Assembly (NCBI GenBank): GCA_965224015.1
Contig: OZ245032.1
Coordinates: forward strand, 2,976,001-3,040,000
Length of the DNA: 64,000 bases
Source of the DNA: CBDCVD01 sp965224015
GTDB lineage: Bacteria > Pseudomonadota > Alphaproteobacteria > Rhizobiales > CBDCVD01
Reading direction: 5' to 3'
This document shows positions 8,138 through 15,414 of this stretch, piece after piece. The first letter of the stretch is position 1. Every line of letters begins with the position of its first letter. A program made the position numbers and the translations under genes. The notes beneath the pieces were generated by a model. It worked only from the letters and a program-made list of their open reading frames with translations, was not told the DNA's origin and did no database searches.

Positions 8138-9676
8138 CTAGCCGAACACCATCATTTGGTAATCCGGCTCCTCTGGTGGCGCGTTCACCGCGACAAAGAG
8201 CGCCATTGCCAGCGACACCATGCCGTCAATACGTCCTGTTGACTTTTTCTTGCTGAGCTTTCGATTGCCTGCATCGTCCATGACAACAATGCTGTTTTCG
8301 CAACACATCGTCAGAACCGGATGACCTCCGTGCACCAAACGACCGTTCAAAATAGCCGCTTCCATTTCGCGTAAAGCAGGCGACATGGTGCGTGTGCCTT
8401 GACCGGTATTTTTGAACAGCGCATCATCGCCCTCGATCTGCGCGTCGCGGAACCCCGCCTCGGCAAGCCAGGGCTTTAAATACTGGTATCCCCACCTATC
8501 AAAGCCAACGGCGCGCATATCCAAATCAGACGTCAGGTCGTAAATAACGCCGGCCAGATACCGGTACTCAATCGCTTTGCCCGGCGTGGTCAGCAACAAA
8601 CCCCTTTTCGCCCAAATATCGTAAGTCTGACGGTCCGCATGGCCCTTCTCCGCCAGACCCTCTTGCGGCAGCCAGAAATAAGGCTTTACATGCCAAACCC
8701 CGTCAATGTCGGCGATGAGCACGAGGGACGTAAGATCGGTCGTTGCCGACAAATCAAGGCCCGCATAAACCGGATAGCCCGCAAAACTCTCCGCCACAGG
8801 GGCGCCCGCCGCATTCCACGCGCTTTCAGATATGAACGAATTTATTACCTCAACGCGTTGGTTCAGAATAAGATTGCGATACGCCGCCTCCTGGCTGGGC
8901 AGATTTTTCGCCTGTTCAGCCATATCGAGCGCCACATCGCGCTGCAAAAAATCACCGAATGCCGGATTGGCCTTTCTGATTGCCTTGATAGTAAACGGGG
9001 CAATGTCTTCAGGGCATGTGTAAATGCTCAACACCGTTTTTTTGTCGGCACTTTTTTTTGCCTCATCGATCAGAATGGACAGCAAGTCATTCGGCTTCGC
9101 CGCTTGTGTAGAGATGATAATAGACAACGGCTCCTGCTGCGCCCCCGTGCCCGTCTCCAGCGCATCATAGAGGCTTGATCGCGGCTTGCGTACCTGGCCC
9201 AGTTCGTCATGAACAATGAACGCAGGGCTGAGCCCGTGCGCCGTCGGCGCATCCGCGGACAGAGCGCGATAGTACGTCCCGCGCCCTTCGCACAGAAATT
9301 CGCGGGCCGTGTCGCGAACACGCACATATTTGCGCAATTCCGCCGACATGCGCACGATCTTTGCCGCCAACTTGAAAATGACCGACGCCTGCTCGCGGGA
9401 CAAAGCCGTGCTGTAAAGCTGCGAATTCGGCTTGGCCTCCAGGCCGCACAAGTGCAAAAGCAACAAAAACGCGCTCAGCGCCGTTTTGCCGTTCTTGCGC
9501 CCCATGCTGATAATCGCCCGCCGCGTACCGTGCGGGTTGTCGTATATTTTGCGCAACTCCTTTTTCTGCCACGGGCGCAGGCGGACGGGCTCACCAACCG
9601 ATTTGCCTTCCGGCACAAAACAGTACTTCTCGATCCAGAGAATATTGCGGTTCGCCCGACTTAATGATCTACCCAT
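8138..9676 (-). CDS. terL: Terminase large subunit
   Basis: A 512-residue packaging motor. The N-terminal ATPase has Walker A SMGRKNGKT near residues 57-65 and Walker B AFIVHDELG ending at residue 160. The C-terminal RNase H-like nuclease shows the first acidic residue in YAGLDLSATTDLTS and a later AVGFDRWGYQ, with a final acidic position in STGRIDGMVSLAMAL. Length and order are normal for HK97-type phages. It overlaps the end of the small-subunit gene by 16 bp. It cuts concatemeric DNA and pumps it into the prohead. Confidence 0.95.
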   Translation of the reverse strand: MGRSLSRANRNILWIEKYCFVPEGKSVGEPVRLRPWQKKELRKIYDNPHGTRRAIISMGRKNGKTALSAFLLLLHLCGLEAKPNSQLYSTALSREQASVIFKLAAKIVRMSAELRKYVRVRDTAREFLCEGRGTYYRALSADAPTAHGLSPAFIVHDELGQVRKPRSSLYDALETGTGAQQEPLSIIISTQAAKPNDLLSILIDEAKKSADKKTVLSIYTCPEDIAPFTIKAIRKANPAFGDFLQRDVALDMAEQAKNLPSQEAAYRNLILNQRVEVINSFISESAWNAAGAPVAESFAGYPVYAGLDLSATTDLTSLVLIADIDGVWHVKPYFWLPQEGLAEKGHADRQTYDIWAKRGLLLTTPGKAIEYRYLAGVIYDLTSDLDMRAVGFDRWGYQYLKPWLAEAGFRDAQIEGDDALFKNTGQGTRTMSPALREMEAAILNGRLVHGGHPVLTMCCENSIVVMDDAGNRKLSKKKSTGRIDGMVSLAMALFVAVNAPPEEPDYQMMVFG

Positions 9677-10077
9677 GGCGGCGGCTTGTCCTGTTCGATT
9701 GTTTTATTGCCGCGATGGTTCGTTGTTGATTGCGGCGTCAGGCGCAGCTTTGTCGCAACCGACAAGATGACGCGCGTTAACGCGATTTCTTTTGCGACCA
9801 AATCCAGAAAACTATCGGTGCCCCGACAATCGCGAATGAGCGTTGCGATCTGCCGCGCCCGCACAGTGTGGCGGCAATACTGGATGAGCGAGGCGCGCAC
9901 CCCGGCGTCATACCAATCCGCCGCCCGGGCATCGACAACATCGTGCCATTCCTGCGCCTCCTCTTGTGTCAATTCCTCGGGTGGCGCAGGCCGTTCAATG
10001 CGCTCAACCACATCAATTTTCGGCACCACAGACAGTTCAGCGGCGGATTTGCGCCCGCGCTTTTGTCGCTGCTTCAT
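9661..10077 (-). CDS. terS: Terminase small subunit, P27 family
   Basis: Using the ATG at 10077 the protein is 138 residues, MKQRQKRGRKSAAELSVVPK. It has the P27-family pattern: a basic N-terminus, an AQEWHDVVDARAADWYDAG helix pair, then LIQYCRHTVRARQIATLI and a C-terminal LRLTPQSTTNHRGNK. The small subunit recognises the packaging site and regulates the large subunit. It lies between the HNH gene (41-bp overlap) and terL. A longer start at 10116 exists but adds residues that lie inside the HNH gene. Confidence 0.9.
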   Translation of the reverse strand: MKQRQKRGRKSAAELSVVPKIDVVERIERPAPPEELTQEEAQEWHDVVDARAADWYDAGVRASLIQYCRHTVRARQIATLIRDCRGTDSFLDLVAKEIALTRVILSVATKLRLTPQSTTNHRGNKTIEQDKPPPWVDH

Positions 10078-10369
10078 CAATTGAAATCCACGTTGAGCGG
10101 CCGGTGTCTGGATCAATCACCCGATAGCCGCCCGCCTGCTCCGCCCGCTGTTTGTCGCGGCTGTGACAAGACTTGCACAACGTTTGCAGATTGTCGGGAT
10201 CGTAAAAGAGCGCCGGATCGCCTTTGTGCGGTACGATATGGTCGCATTCATGATCCCATGCCACCTGTTTGCATATCTGACAGATATAGCGATCGCGCCG
10301 AAACGTCTGTTGGCGCAGCCGCACCCACCGTTGCGTACTGTAAAGCCGATGCCATTTGCTATTCGCCAT
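10037..10369 (-). CDS. HNH endonuclease of the packaging module
   Basis: Starting at MANSKWHRLYST (ATG at 10369) the protein is 110 residues. It carries CQICK and CKSCH zinc knuckles around the core HECDHIVPHKGD, with the HNH triad in DHIVP ... N ... H (PDNLQTLCKSCHSRD). In HK97-like phages an HNH protein encoded next to the terminase genes is needed for specific cos cleavage. It is the first gene of the late operon, and the non-coding stretch upstream is where the cos site would be expected. Confidence 0.92.
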   Translation of the reverse strand: MANSKWHRLYSTQRWVRLRQQTFRRDRYICQICKQVAWDHECDHIVPHKGDPALFYDPDNLQTLCKSCHSRDKQRAEQAGGYRVIDPDTGRSTWISIDEAATKARAQIRR

Positions 10370-10405
10370 CACTGTTCGCTTGTCGCCTTTTTCCCGCCAT
10401 AACAA

Positions 10406-10575
10406 AAATTCTTACGGTTTATGGTAAGAAGTCTACCGCGCCGGTCTTCCTTGGGGCTGCATCAGAGTTTACATACCCCCCCCCATAGGTTGCATTAGAG
10501 TTTGTACCCCTATAGATTGCATACATGGAGGTTTACACGGAGCGGATTTAACACAAAAAAAATTCTACTTTCCTC
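10406..10575. other. Non-coding stretch upstream of the packaging genes; candidate cos region
   Basis: No gene is supported here. The stretch holds a run of nine C at 10476-10484 and two direct copies of TGCATYAGAGTTT (10458 and 10491), with a further TTGCATACATGG at about 10518. It lies between the HNH-TerS-TerL genes and the divergent accessory promoter. Repeats next to an HNH-terminase cluster are what a cos/terminase-binding site looks like, but no cut site can be identified from sequence alone. Confidence 0.35.
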
Positions 10576-10604
10576 TTGACATTACGATCATTAGATCGTA
10601 TATA
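10576..10604 (+). promoter_or_regulatory. Cassette 1 promoter with inverted repeat in the spacer
   Basis: TTGACA at 10576-10581, a 17-bp spacer and TATATA at 10599-10604 form a near-consensus sigma-70 promoter. The inverted repeat ACGATC-ATTA-GATCGT (10584-10599) fills the spacer and touches the -10 box, the place where a repressor dimer would block polymerase. The leader downstream contains a small hairpin (GGGAC...GTCCC) and an AGAGGA ribosome-binding site before the gene at 10656. The same geometry recurs at 13765. Confidence 0.8.
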
Positions 10605-10655
10605 TACATTATCAGTAAGGGACAATCAGGTCCCCACACAAAGAGGAACTGACAT

Positions 10656-10964
10656 ATGAAAGTAGAACTAATTATCCCCAACAACGACAACGATGGTGCC
10701 CCCAACGAAGCGTTGATTGAACGCTCAATTGCGGATGTTTGCAAAGCGTTCGGCGGTGCCACCGTTTACGATGCGCGCGGTTGCTGGGTAAATGACGATG
10801 GCAAGCTCTATGACGAACCGGTCACCGTCATTGCCAGTGCAGCTACTGATCGCAAGATGGCTTCCGGCTTCCTTGCATCGGCGGCTAAAGCGCTTCTGGA
10901 TGCCACTGATCAGGAAGCGGTTTTCACCTCAATCGATGGTGAAGCCACGATTTTTGAGCGCTAA
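10656..10964 (+). CDS. Phage protein of unknown function (102 aa), cassette 1 first gene
   Basis: A 102-residue acidic protein, MKVELIIPNNDNDGAPNEAL, then ...CKAFGGATVYDARGCWVNDDGKLYDEPVTV. The alternating beta-alpha-beta pattern and the 'FGGAT...G.W..d.GKlydE' stretch look like a small globular fold with ferredoxin-like topology; I do not recognise a named family. It is the first gene behind the 10576 promoter, with a good ribosome-binding site 10 bp upstream. A GGGGC-GCAA-GCCCC hairpin lies in the 48-bp gap before the next gene. Function unknown. Confidence 0.7.
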   Translation: MKVELIIPNNDNDGAPNEALIERSIADVCKAFGGATVYDARGCWVNDDGKLYDEPVTVIASAATDRKMASGFLASAAKALLDATDQEAVFTSIDGEATIFER

Positions 10965-11012
10965 TATCTGGGGTGGGGCGCAAGCCCCGCCCGTCACCAA
11001 ACGGAGACCACC

Positions 11013-11477
11013 ATGCCAATCGCTATTCTGATATCGGACGCTGGCAACATTCCGGCAATCCTACAAGAGCGCGGCGCGGCGTTGTTGTTGCGGCGTTTAC
11101 AAACGCTTGCGGAGTTTCCCGATGATGTGAACACAGCGGCCGCTGCGCGGGTCTGGTTGCGATCCAAAGCACCACCGTCCGGGTGGTACGACAGTGAGGA
11201 TGAAGCTATGGCCGCAATCCACCAATTACGACAGCGGTTAACGTACACCGGTGCGCCGGTTCGTCGCGCTCGCGAAAACCTGGGGCAAGCCATGGGACTC
11301 GACAAACCGCTCTCGCGCGTGCACTTTGCTGAACTTTTGGGTTACGAAGGCAAGGCGCGCAACAATGGCGATATCATCGGCCAGATCGAGCGCGGCAAGC
11401 GCGTAATGGGACGTGAGAAAAGTGCGCGACTGAACGCGGTTCTGGTTGAATATGGACTGGCGGGTGCTGGGAAATAA
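11013..11477 (+). CDS. Unknown protein with a possible C-terminal HTH-like region, cassette 1 second gene
   Basis: A 154-residue protein starting MPIAILISDAGNIPAIL. The N-terminal half is helical with a W-Y-D-S-E-D-E linker. The C-terminal 70 residues (LGQAMGLDKPLSRVHFAELL, then GQIERGKRVMGREKSARLNA) have the helix lengths and the 'x-x-x-F-A-x-L-L-G-x' spacing of an XRE-type helix-turn-helix, which is why DNA binding is plausible. Its stop codon abuts the 87-bp repeat at 11476. The equivalent place in cassette 2 is held by a clear HTH protein, supporting a regulatory role by position only. Confidence 0.6.
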   Translation: MPIAILISDAGNIPAILQERGAALLLRRLQTLAEFPDDVNTAAAARVWLRSKAPPSGWYDSEDEAMAAIHQLRQRLTYTGAPVRRARENLGQAMGLDKPLSRVHFAELLGYEGKARNNGDIIGQIERGKRVMGREKSARLNAVLVEYGLAGAGK

Positions 11478-11562
11478 AAAACGCCGCGAATCGAAATAAC
11501 CGATTTCAGCGACGCCTCTTGCGATGATATGACTTTTAGTGCATTTTTGGTCCCCTGTCAAG
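11476..11562 (-). repeat. 87-bp repeat, copy 1: intrinsic terminator of the TcmP operon
   Basis: This 87-bp segment is about 95% identical to 14244-14330 (four mismatches visible). On the minus strand it ends in a hairpin (outer stem CGTCGC/GCGGCG, inner stem AATCG/CGATT, loop GTTATTT) followed by TTTTTT, an intrinsic terminator. It begins 40 bp after the stop of the minus-strand TcmP gene and abuts the stop of the convergent plus-strand gene. Between them the two copies bracket TcmP, the three-Cys protein and the start of cassette 2, so recombination between copies would delete or swap that block. Confidence 0.85.
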
Positions 11563-11602
11563 CGGCGCATGAGTTAAGCACAAATTCACGTGCATCAAGT
11601 AC

Positions 11603-12847
11603 CTACTTTTTCTTCATTGGCGGCATAAAAATGAAACTTTTTTGAGCTTTTAAAATTAGAGTGTCAGTCGAGCGAATTCCGTTTGGGCTTCTACGCTCGC
11701 CGCCGTGTTCGGTTTGAATTGTCAGGTCGGGATTATCAATCATTGACTGAGCCAAATCCGCTGAGTGTGCGGGCGTTTCATTACAAGCGATACGCATAAA
11801 GTCGGCCATAGATACCGTGTCTCCGAACTCCGAAACAACCTTTGGAATATCGTTGCGAAGCTCTTCCCGAGCTTTTTGCCGATCATCTTCCGCAAAGAGA
11901 TAAAACTGTCCTTCGTTTCTTGGATCATAGGTGAGCATATTTAGCCCTGACCGCCCATAGTGACCCTGTACACCAGTATTGTCATGAAGAAGATCGTTGT
12001 ATACCTGCCGAGCCTTTGGCTCATTGGCAAAATGTAATAGCCAATATAACCACCCGTCTGGGTTGTTAATTGCAAATGGGCTGACATATGGGCCGCACTT
12101 TCGATAAGATTCAAAAATCAGTCTTTCGATTGCAGCTTTCCATTCCCATTTGCTTGCAACGGTAGAAATGTCGTCAATTTGCTTCTGATCAATACCATGC
12201 TGTTCCAATGTTTTTTTCAGCTTCGCGGAATCACTTTTTGGCATGAATGTGAGCATGGATTGAGCGGCAAAACTGAGCAGAATTTCAGCAGATTTATAAG
12301 TCGTCAGGATATTCGTAATGGTCGACTGCGAGACAAGTGAACTACCGCATTGATCCAGGTTAAAAAACACGTTTCTTGTGACTTTGTCCTGCGCCAGCCG
12401 CTCTTTTATTTTTGGATAGGCCGTTTCGAAAACCTCGTTCATTATTCTGACATTGACAACAAGATTACTGGCTGTGTTGCACTTTACGATAAGCGGAGCC
12501 ACGTTCTCTTGCAGAATTTGAATCGCGTCTTTGTCGGGATCGTTAAAGATCAACAGGCATTCAAAATTTATCAGCGCCATGCCTCCAGCAGCGCGCCGCA
12601 CGTTTATTTCCTTTGACTGTTTAAGCAGCAATTCCAGAAAAATGAGCGGTGAGCCAGATTCTCCGCCCTGATAAACGCCGCCCCCAGCGAAACCATCCAC
12701 TACGGCGAATCTAAATCTTGATTGCTGTGGAATACAGCATCGAATTTGTAGATATTCTGAAAGATATTTTCGAAGTACCTGATGCTACTTTTGTGAATGC
12801 TCTTTTAGAACCGCTCCATCAGCCCATTTGTAAGGCACATGAACCAT
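11603..12847 (-). CDS. tcmP: Three-Cys-motif partner protein TcmP, interrupted by an in-frame TAG
   Basis: From ATG 12847 the frame reads MVHVPYKWADGAVLKEHSQK, then TAG (12785-12787), then HQVLRKYLSEYLQI and on through FAVVDGFAGGGVYQGGESGS to the end, 414 codons in all. The family start is recognisable on both sides of the TAG (acidic-H-S/T-x-x-K-H-x-x-L-x-x-Y-L, then DxFAGxGxYxxGxxGSP), so the stop falls inside a conserved motif. After the TAG the first usable start is a GTG at 12700, which would lose the first 49 codons. A TGAGGG ribosome-binding site and an 8-bp gap link it to the upstream gene. TcmP proteins are known as partners of three-Cys-motif proteins; the reaction is unknown to me. 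Confidence 0.85.
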
Positions 12848-12855
12848 ACAATCCC

Positions 12856-13635
12856 TCACATACTGTTAGATACAGAAGGCATCTCATCCCATGTTTGTCC
12901 ACGATATTGCCTACCATTGGCTTTCTTTGATCGTTTTTTGTTGTCTGCGCCCCATGCACCCCATTGCTTGAAAAAGAATGCCACATCGTATTCCCGGCAT
13001 AGCCCATGAATCTCATCAATCCAGTCTTCTTGTATCGGCCTGGCGGATGCTCCACTTTCGCCGCCAACAATAGCCCAATGTATATCTTTCAAACTGGCTT
13101 GTCCGACCGGGCCGATCAAAGGTTCAAAAGAAATGAACCGAACCGCTGCCGGAACTTGTCGAAGCTCGTCAATTCTGGAAACCACATCGACGTTTTCAAC
13201 GCTGGTACCAAGCCAAACATTGGTAAGAACAGTGTCAATCTTATTGCTCACCAGTTTCGCCATTCTGTCAGGGCGCTTGGTCAAAATCTGATAGCTATGC
13301 TGCGGAGTTTCAAACATAACCTTCCATACCTTCAAAATGAACTCGTCCGGGACCAGATCGTGAAACAGGTCTGACATTGAATTGACAAACACATTGCGCG
13401 GCTTCCTCCACCTGCGAGGAATGTCCAGTGCCTTCTCATCCAATCGGACAGTATTGTTCCAAATGATCCGGCGACCGCTTTTACGTGTCAGACCTTTGTA
13501 CTTTTCAACTCCCATAGCCTCCAACCGCCGCGCCATCTGCATGGCGTAGCAATTCGTGCAGCCAGCCGACATGATTTTGCAACCTGCTACCGGATTCCAT
13601 GTTGTGTCGGTCCATTCGATACGAGTCTCAGCCAT
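12856..13635 (-). CDS. Three-Cys-motif protein, phage Gp37/Gp68 (DUF5131) family
   Basis: A 259-residue protein starting MAETRIEWTDTTWNPVAGC. The family signature is complete: IEWTD-x-TWNP-x-x-GC with Cys19, Cys26 and Cys29 (C-x6-C-x2-C), resembling a radical-SAM-like cluster ligand set; then NSMSDLFHD, the LTKRPDR motif, NVWLGTSVEN and ISFEPLIGPVG, and a final FFFKQWGAWG. It is followed after 8 bp by TcmP, its usual partner, so the two very likely act together. Substrate is unknown. No mutation is visible in this gene, unlike TcmP. It is cargo in the prophage rather than a structural or replication gene. Confidence 0.9.
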   Translation of the reverse strand: MAETRIEWTDTTWNPVAGCKIMSAGCTNCYAMQMARRLEAMGVEKYKGLTRKSGRRIIWNNTVRLDEKALDIPRRWRKPRNVFVNSMSDLFHDLVPDEFILKVWKVMFETPQHSYQILTKRPDRMAKLVSNKIDTVLTNVWLGTSVENVDVVSRIDELRQVPAAVRFISFEPLIGPVGQASLKDIHWAIVGGESGASARPIQEDWIDEIHGLCREYDVAFFFKQWGAWGADNKKRSKKANGRQYRGQTWDEMPSVSNSM

Positions 13636-13691
13636 GTGTGTACCTTAACAGTTTATGAGTCTTCAGAAAATAAAGAAGTACTCCGTTTTTC

Positions 13692-13747
13692 TCACGCCAA
13701 GCCGTAAAATTCTGCCAACACATCAAGAGCTGTGTGTATGTCGGCAC
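13692..13747 (-). pseudogene. Remnant of the 3' end of a DUF6456-like gene
   Basis: On the minus strand this reads ADIHTALDVLAEFYGLA and then TGA. The intact gene ending at 16105 ends NDVRKALDVLAEFYGLT and then TGA. The shared tail sits at the right-hand end of cassette 1 exactly as the intact gene sits at the right-hand end of cassette 2. Nucleotides are clearly diverged, so this is not a recent duplication within the prophage. Confidence 0.75.
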
Positions 13748-13764
13748 GGACTTTGTTATGCCTC

Positions 13765-13793
13765 TTGACATTATGGGCATTTGCCCATATATT
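13765..13793 (+). promoter_or_regulatory. Cassette 2 promoter with inverted repeat in the spacer
   Basis: TTGACA at 13765-13770, 17-bp spacer, TATATT at 13788-13793. The inverted repeat ATGGGC-ATTT-GCCCAT (13773-13788) occupies the same eight-base offset from the -35 box as in the promoter at 10576, and both are preceded by CCTC and followed by ATTA-type starts of the spacer. The operator arms differ completely. The leader carries a GGGG...CCCC hairpin and an AGGAGA ribosome-binding site before 13845. Confidence 0.8.
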
Positions 13794-13844
13794 GATTATA
13801 TCAACAGGGGCTAAGTCCCCGCCACATAGGAGATAGAGTTCAAA

Positions 13845-14030
13845 ATGACCGAAGTTGAGCAAAGATTAGCTGACGACAAAACCCGCGCGGAGATTGTTAA
13901 CTTGATGGCCGAAACGGCCAAGCTTAACGCGGAAGCCGCTAAAATCCACCGCGAACGCTGGTTCTACCCCTTTACCGTAATTATTGGGGCTATTGTTGCC
14001 GGTGTTGCTTTTTCTAAAATATTACTATGA
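13845..14030 (+). CDS. Small membrane-anchored phage protein (61 aa), cassette 2 first gene
   Basis: A 61-residue protein: residues 1-38 are a charged amphipathic helix (MTEVEQRLADDKTRAEIVNL and EAAKIHRERW), and residues 40-60 are a single transmembrane helix (FYPFTVIIGAIVAGVAFSKI). The pattern of a cytoplasmic coiled coil plus one C-terminal membrane segment is common in small phage accessory proteins. Its stop overlaps the start of the next gene (ATGA). Function not known; superinfection exclusion or a toxin-like role would be speculation. Confidence 0.7.
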   Translation: MTEVEQRLADDKTRAEIVNLMAETAKLNAEAAKIHRERWFYPFTVIIGAIVAGVAFSKILL

Positions 14031-14233
14031 CGCCAGAGGATATCAGGCAGGCCCGGCATGCGTTGGGCCTGTCTGTCGCTGATCTCGCCCGCATGCTTGA
14101 AACAGATGCACAAACGGTGCGGCGCATGGAAATGGCACCGGATCGCTCAACGCATCGGCAACCGGCGTCTCGCATGGTTCGCTTGATGCAGGCCTATCTT
14201 GATGGCTATCGCCCCAAGGACTGGCCGCGATAG
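14027..14233 (+). CDS. XRE-type helix-turn-helix regulator, cassette 2 second gene
   Basis: A 68-residue protein: MTPEDIRQARHALGLSVADL, then ARMLETDAQTVRRMEM. This is a clear HTH_3/XRE fold (helix 2 SVADLARML, recognition helix DAQTVRRME), with a short basic tail and a final MQAYLDGYRPKDW, the usual ending of this small regulator family. It is translationally coupled to the preceding gene and a good candidate for binding the inverted repeat in the 13773-13788 promoter, by autoregulation. Stop 10 bp before the 87-bp repeat. Confidence 0.85.
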   Translation: MTPEDIRQARHALGLSVADLARMLETDAQTVRRMEMAPDRSTHRQPASRMVRLMQAYLDGYRPKDWPR

Positions 14234-14243
14234 GGTGGGCGAA

Positions 14244-14330
14244 AAAAAACGCCGCGAATCGAAATAACCGATATCAGCGACGCCTCGTGCGATGATATGA
14301 CTTTTAGTGCATTTTTGGTCCGCCGTCAAG
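14244..14330 (-). repeat. 87-bp repeat, copy 2: intrinsic terminator of the ImmA operon
   Basis: Second copy of the 87-bp element. The minus-strand ImmA gene stops at 14326, inside the first bases of this repeat, and the same hairpin plus T-run follows, so it ends that operon. On the plus strand it closes the small HTH operon. Differences from copy 1 lie at the loop-proximal stem (CGATATC against CGATTTC), at CTCGTGC against CTCTTGC, and near the end (GTCCGCCGTC against GTCCCCTGTC). Confidence 0.85.
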
Positions 14331-15414
14331 CACGGGAATGCACAAGCCGCAGATTTGGCCTGTCAACACGAGCCGGCAACGGATGCATGCGCCTTACATC
14401 ATCCTCAAACGAATGCAGCGCCGCACAAAGATCGTTCATATCGTAACCAAGATTTTGGATATGCACGGAAATTATCTCGGGGTGAATACTTGGTTCCTCT
14501 GCCGCAAAATCCAACTCAGGCGGCTCTACTTGCCTATAACCCATTTTTGTCATTTGCCGCCACAAATACTGGCTCTGGTTCGCCGTGATGGCACCGATTG
14601 TCTTTGCCCGGAATAAAAGCGCCGCCATTGATACCTTCCATGCTGGTTTTAGAGCGGCAAGGCGCTGGATTGTCAATCTACGATTAAGATATGAACCGAT
14701 CTCGCGAGCAGGCATTAATAAAGCTGCAGCAAAGGCGTTTGCCTCTTCCTCCATGGTGGGGGATGGAGCTTTGTGCATAACAATGTGCCCCAGTTCATGT
14801 GCAAGGCTGAACCGCTGACGGTCAGCGGGTTGGTTCCGATTCAAAAAGATACACGGAGGCATATCCGACATTTGCATGGTAATGCCGTCGACTGAAAGAC
14901 CTGCTAGATCGCAGTGGATTACAATGCAACCTGCTCTCTCTACCCATCCGACAAGATCAATGATAGGGCCCGATGGCGCGAGCCACGTTTGGCGTACAAG
15001 CTGAGCAATGCGCTCAGGATCATCTCCATAGTCATCCACTTCCAACTTTGGTAAAACCAGTTCTGGCTCAAACTCAATGGCCGCGAATAATCGTCGCAGA
15101 TGCAGCAGTTGTATGTTCAGCAGGGCCTCAAGCTTCTCAAGGGGCTTTTTGCCAATACTTGCCTTTTTTCGGTACAGCGGATGGACACTTACAGGAAGCC
15201 CCGCTATGCGATCCTCTTGATAAAAGAATGATACTGGGAATTTAAGGACCTCAGCTATGCAATGAATAGCATCATCTGCTGGACTAGTGAGACCGTTCTC
15301 CAGCTTTGACAGCTTGGCTTGTGAAATACCGGACTGGCGCGAGAGTTCTGCTTGACTCCATCCTCTTGCCTGGCGCGCGATGCGCAGCAGGCCTGCGTTA
15401 AACGTTCCCGGCAT
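14326..15414 (-). CDS. XRE-ImmA/IrrE: HTH regulator fused to a zinc metallopeptidase
   Basis: A 362-residue protein. Residues 1-62 are an XRE helix-turn-helix (RQARGWSQAELSRQSGISQA, LSKLENG). Residues 130-260 are an ImmA/IrrE (DUF955) metallopeptidase with the zinc motif HELGH at 206-210 and the third ligand in EEEANAFAAALLMP near 223-226. The C-terminal 90 residues are of unknown fold. ImmA-type enzymes cleave repressors or antitoxins. The start codon overlaps the stop of the 199-residue upstream gene, a pairing seen elsewhere, and together they may form a regulator-effector or toxin-antitoxin-like module; that is inference. Confidence 0.88.
   Translation of the reverse strand: MPGTFNAGLLRIARQARGWSQAELSRQSGISQAKLSKLENGLTSPADDAIHCIAEVLKFPVSFFYQEDRIAGLPVSVHPLYRKKASIGKKPLEKLEALLNIQLLHLRRLFAAIEFEPELVLPKLEVDDYGDDPERIAQLVRQTWLAPSGPIIDLVGWVERAGCIVIHCDLAGLSVDGITMQMSDMPPCIFLNRNQPADRQRFSLAHELGHIVMHKAPSPTMEEEANAFAAALLMPAREIGSYLNRRLTIQRLAALKPAWKVSMAALLFRAKTIGAITANQSQYLWRQMTKMGYRQVEPPELDFAAEEPSIHPEIISVHIQNLGYDMNDLCAALHSFEDDVRRMHPLPARVDRPNLRLVHSRA

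Noticed and set aside
11603..12847. Genome-wide reassignment of TAG to an amino acid
   Set aside because: TAG ends other intact genes here (for example the chaperone at 973), so recoding is not supported.
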